From: Prochlorococcus sp. AG-363-P19
GTDB taxonomy: Bacteria; Cyanobacteriota; Cyanobacteriia; PCC-6307; Cyanobiaceae
Length of the DNA stretch: 64,000 bases
Reading direction: 5' to 3'
NCBI GenBank assembly: GCA_003280055.1
Contig: QCGG01000005.1
Span: forward strand, 62,001 to 126,000
Shown here: positions 61,905 to 64,000 of the stretch, piece by piece
Layout: each line of letters begins with the position of its first letter
Position numbering within the stretch: the stretch's first letter is position 1
Notes under the pieces: generated by a model
The model's database searches: none
What the model saw: only the letters and a program-made list of their open reading frames with translations
What the model was told of the DNA's origin: nothing
Position numbers and translations under genes: made by a program

Positions 61905-62990
61905 ATGAATAATCAAACCTCAACACAAATAGAACAAATAAACACCTCTAAGAATCTTCCGGTGCCAGTTACAATTATAACGGGTTTCTTAGGTGCTGGT
62001 AAAACAACACTTCTCAACCATATCTTAAGTAATCAGGAAGGGATAAAAACTGCTGTTCTTGTGAATGAATTTGGAGAGATCGGAATAGACAATGAACTAA
62101 TAATATCGACAAGTGAGGAAATGATAGAACTCAGCAATGGTTGTATATGTTGTTCAATAAATGGAGAACTCCTAAATGCTGTTGACAAGGTTGTCAGAAG
62201 TCAAAACTTGGTTGAATACATTATTGTCGAGACAACTGGTTTAGCAGACCCACTGCCTGTAGCTATGACATTCTTAGGGAGTGAGCTCAGAGATTTAACT
62301 CGTCTTGATTCAATTATCACTGTAATAGATGCAGAGAATTTTAATGGCCAATTACTTGAGAGCAATATAGCTAGATCTCAAATAATTTATGGTGACATAC
62401 TACTTCTAAACAAATGTGACCTAATCAAATCAGATCATATAGAGGAGATAGAATTCTTAATTGATAAAATAAAGAATGATGCCAGGATTTTGAGGTGCGA
62501 AAAAGGGGCTGTATCGCTCCCGCTGATAATGAGTGTTGGTCTATTTGAAACTGATAAATTCATCTCACAACAATTAAATTCCCATGCACATGATCATTCC
62601 CATGCACATGATCATTCCCATGCACATGATCATTCCCATGCACATGATCATCCCCATGCACATGATCATGTGCATGGGGATGGTGTAAACTCTGCGGGAT
62701 TAAATCAAATAGAGGGTTTTTCTTCCGTATCATTTTTTAGCAAGAAGCCTTTCTCGTTAAGGAAATTCCAAAACTTTCTTGATAATCAATTACCTAAAGA
62801 AGTTTTTAGAGCAAAGGGTATACTTTGGTTTACTGAAAGTGAAAGAAGACACATCTTTCATCTAGCAGGAAAACGTTTCTCTATTGATGACACTGATTGG
62901 ATGGGCACAAGAAAAAACCAACTAGTGCTGATAGGTCGTGAAATAAACCATGAAGTCCTTCAACAGCAACTCCAAGAATGTATTAGTTAG
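61905..62990 (+). CDS. CobW/COG0523-family metal-chaperone GTPase with His-rich repeat
   Basis: G3E GTPase of 361 residues that likely delivers a metal (zinc or cobalt) to client enzymes. TIITGFLGAGKTTLLNHIL near residue 24-42 is the P-loop, NGCICCSINGE near 78 the CxCC metal motif, and LLNKCDLI near 166 the guanine-specificity motif. A His/Asp-rich repeat (HAHDHS units, residues about 227-260) separates it from the C-terminal CobW_C domain. A FutB-like permease follows directly. The client is unknown. Confidence 0.93.
   Translation: MNNQTSTQIEQINTSKNLPVPVTIITGFLGAGKTTLLNHILSNQEGIKTAVLVNEFGEIGIDNELIISTSEEMIELSNGCICCSINGELLNAVDKVVRSQNLVEYIIVETTGLADPLPVAMTFLGSELRDLTRLDSIITVIDAENFNGQLLESNIARSQIIYGDILLLNKCDLIKSDHIEEIEFLIDKIKNDARILRCEKGAVSLPLIMSVGLFETDKFISQQLNSHAHDHSHAHDHSHAHDHSHAHDHPHAHDHVHGDGVNSAGLNQIEGFSSVSFFSKKPFSLRKFQNFLDNQLPKEVFRAKGILWFTESERRHIFHLAGKRFSIDDTDWMGTRKNQLVLIGREINHEVLQQQLQECIS
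62581..62670 (+). repeat. Five 18-bp tandem repeats encoding HAHDHS units
   Basis: The unit CCCATGCACATGATCATT occurs three times exactly and twice with one changed end base (62581-62670). Each encodes His-Ala-His-Asp-His plus Ser or Pro or Val. Near identity at DNA level points to recent expansion. Every unit contains the 8-bp palindrome ATGATCAT. Confidence 0.97.
62649..62682. repeat. 34-bp perfect palindrome ending the His repeat
   Basis: CATCCCCATGCACATGA followed by its exact reverse complement TCATGTGCATGGGGATG, with no spacer. It overlaps the last two repeat units and runs 12 bp past them, still in frame as HPHAHDHVHGD. Confidence 0.97.
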
Positions 62991-64000
62991 ATGGCATTAA
63001 TACCAATGAAATCACAACACGGAAGACTCATATTAAATCTTTTCGTAATTCTTCTCGTTCTTTTATTATTATACCCAATAATTGGTCTCGTAGGAGAAGG
63101 AATAGAAGGGCTTAAAAATAACTTTCTCAAGTTAGGCGTAGATGGAATTGATCAAATATCAGGAACTTTATGTTTACTGCTTGGAACAGGTCTATTTGGT
63201 GGATTTTTAGGAACTGCCAATGGTTGGATTCTTGCTAATTGCAGGTTTTCTGGCAGAAGAGTTATAAGAATTGCCCAATTAATCCCTTTCGCTACACCAG
63301 CATATCTGTTGTCAGCCACATTGATAGATTTAGGAAGCATTCATGCAATAAGAATCTATGGCATGTGCTGGGGCATTGTGATAATGACATTAACAACTTA
63401 TCCTTACGTTTTTCTACTTAGCACCGAAAGCTTCTCAAAAAGTGGGCGTCGTCAATTAGAAGCTTGCCGCAGCCTAGGCATAGGTCCATGGAATAGTTTT
63501 CGAAAAGTTGCATTGCCTATAGCCATGCCAGCCATTGGAGCAGGTATTGCTCTTATGAGCATGGAAGTCATTAATGAACTGGGAGCAGTACAACTACTGA
63601 ACATTCCAAGCATTTCAGCAGGAATAGTTGAAAACTGGGTCGCAAATGAAAAACCTTCAGGTGCTATTGCCTTAGCACTAATTGCACTAATTCTCGTATT
63701 CACACTTGTCGCATATGAAAAAATCCTAAGACGACGAAGTCGACGCTGGACAGATGGAATAGCAGGAGGAGAATCTCCTTCCTGGGAACTAATTGGCTAC
63801 CGAGCAACAATTGCCCAATTAGTAGGATTACTACCTCCAATCATTACTCTTGGCATTCCTCTATTTTGGGCCTTTGTAAATATTGACCAGTTAAAAGTTG
63901 GTTTAAATCTTGAATTAATCGTTCTCACATGTCGAAGTTTAGGGCTTGGACTACTTGCTGCAAGTACAACTTTACTGGCAGCCCTAACACTTGCAATCGC
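62991..64000 (+). CDS. FutB-type iron(III) ABC transporter permease, cut by window edge
   Basis: Inner-membrane permease of the ferric-iron/thiamine type ABC transporters, open to the right edge (336 codons here). Multiple hydrophobic spans begin with LILNLFVILLVLLLLYPIIG. The EAA-type loop reads EACRSLGIGPWNSFRKVALP near residue 154. A second permease half begins near residue 270, as in the fused FutB/SfuB type. It starts at ATG 62991 right after the CobW stop (ATG 63006 is an alternative). The binding protein and ATPase are not visible. Confidence 0.88.
   Translation, partial: MALIPMKSQHGRLILNLFVILLVLLLLYPIIGLVGEGIEGLKNNFLKLGVDGIDQISGTLCLLLGTGLFGGFLGTANGWILANCRFSGRRVIRIAQLIPFATPAYLLSATLIDLGSIHAIRIYGMCWGIVIMTLTTYPYVFLLSTESFSKSGRRQLEACRSLGIGPWNSFRKVALPIAMPAIGAGIALMSMEVINELGAVQLLNIPSISAGIVENWVANEKPSGAIALALIALILVFTLVAYEKILRRRSRRWTDGIAGGESPSWELIGYRATIAQLVGLLPPIITLGIPLFWAFVNIDQLKVGLNLELIVLTCRSLGLGLLAASTTLLAALTLAI

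Noticed and set aside
62581-62670. Repeat array resembling a CRISPR
   Set aside because: Repeats are directly adjacent without spacers and are in frame inside the CobW gene.

Overview
The window looks like a chromosomal segment of a marine alpha-cyanobacterium, most probably a low-light Prochlorococcus. This is inferred from the form IA RuBisCO and alpha-carboxysome genes (csoS2, cbbS, cbbL, csoS1, csoS1D), chlorophyll synthesis by both chlLNB and por, psaM, psb27, the aar/ado alkane pair, moderately AT-rich DNA and short intergenic gaps. No rRNA, tRNA, CRISPR array, IS element or prophage block was found.

Layout. 1-6.2 kb: carboxysome locus on the minus strand (csoS1, cbbL, cbbS, csoS2 running off the left edge), with rdgB on the plus strand, csoS1D, and a small conserved-looking gene. 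6.3-11.3 kb: chlN-chlB, chlL (dark-operative protochlorophyllide reductase) and the convergent light-dependent por. 11.3-19.5 kb: psaM with a hairpin-rich leader into a small membrane protein, a lipoate-ligase family protein, an M50 protease, trpF, an SDR, then accA-aar-ado and a creatininase-family protein. 19.6-29.2 kb: S1-domain protein, Tab2 homologue, PgeF-type protein, a frameshifted FAD oxidoreductase, ilvB with a zinc-ribbon tail, hemH with a chlorophyll-binding tail, and a solitary tyrosine recombinase. 29.3-41.4 kb: cobO, pyrH-frr-geranylgeranyl reductase-like gene, transaldolase, an FtsL-like gene coupled to ftsI, a CPBP protease, a double-domain phosphoglycerate-mutase family protein, a dihydroorotase-like protein lacking catalytic residues, and lepB. 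41.6-57.8 kb: ArsC/Spx-like, ppa, proS, psb27, purA, a PfkB kinase, cutA, cobK, ssb, argB, priA, rpoD, hemC. 57.9-64 kb: a second PPase-family gene, an M32 carboxypeptidase, a gene-poor stretch, yjbQ, a pterin dehydratase, a CobW GTPase with a histidine-rich repeat, and a FutB-type permease that runs off the right edge.

The genes are mainly core photoautotrophic metabolism: carbon fixation, tetrapyrrole branches (hemC, hemH, chlLNB, por, cobO, cobK), fatty acid/alkane synthesis, amino acid and nucleotide synthesis, plus cell division and replication functions. The less ordinary signals are at the RNA/DNA level: a fully paired hairpin between cbbS and csoS2, a decayed duplicate of the csoS1 leader and start, two hairpins after psaM, a start-codon hairpin on the phosphoglycerate mutase gene, a 7-G frameshift, and a 34-bp perfect palindrome ending the CobW His repeat. 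I found no clear multi-gene undescribed system. All family assignments are from reading the sequence, without database searches.
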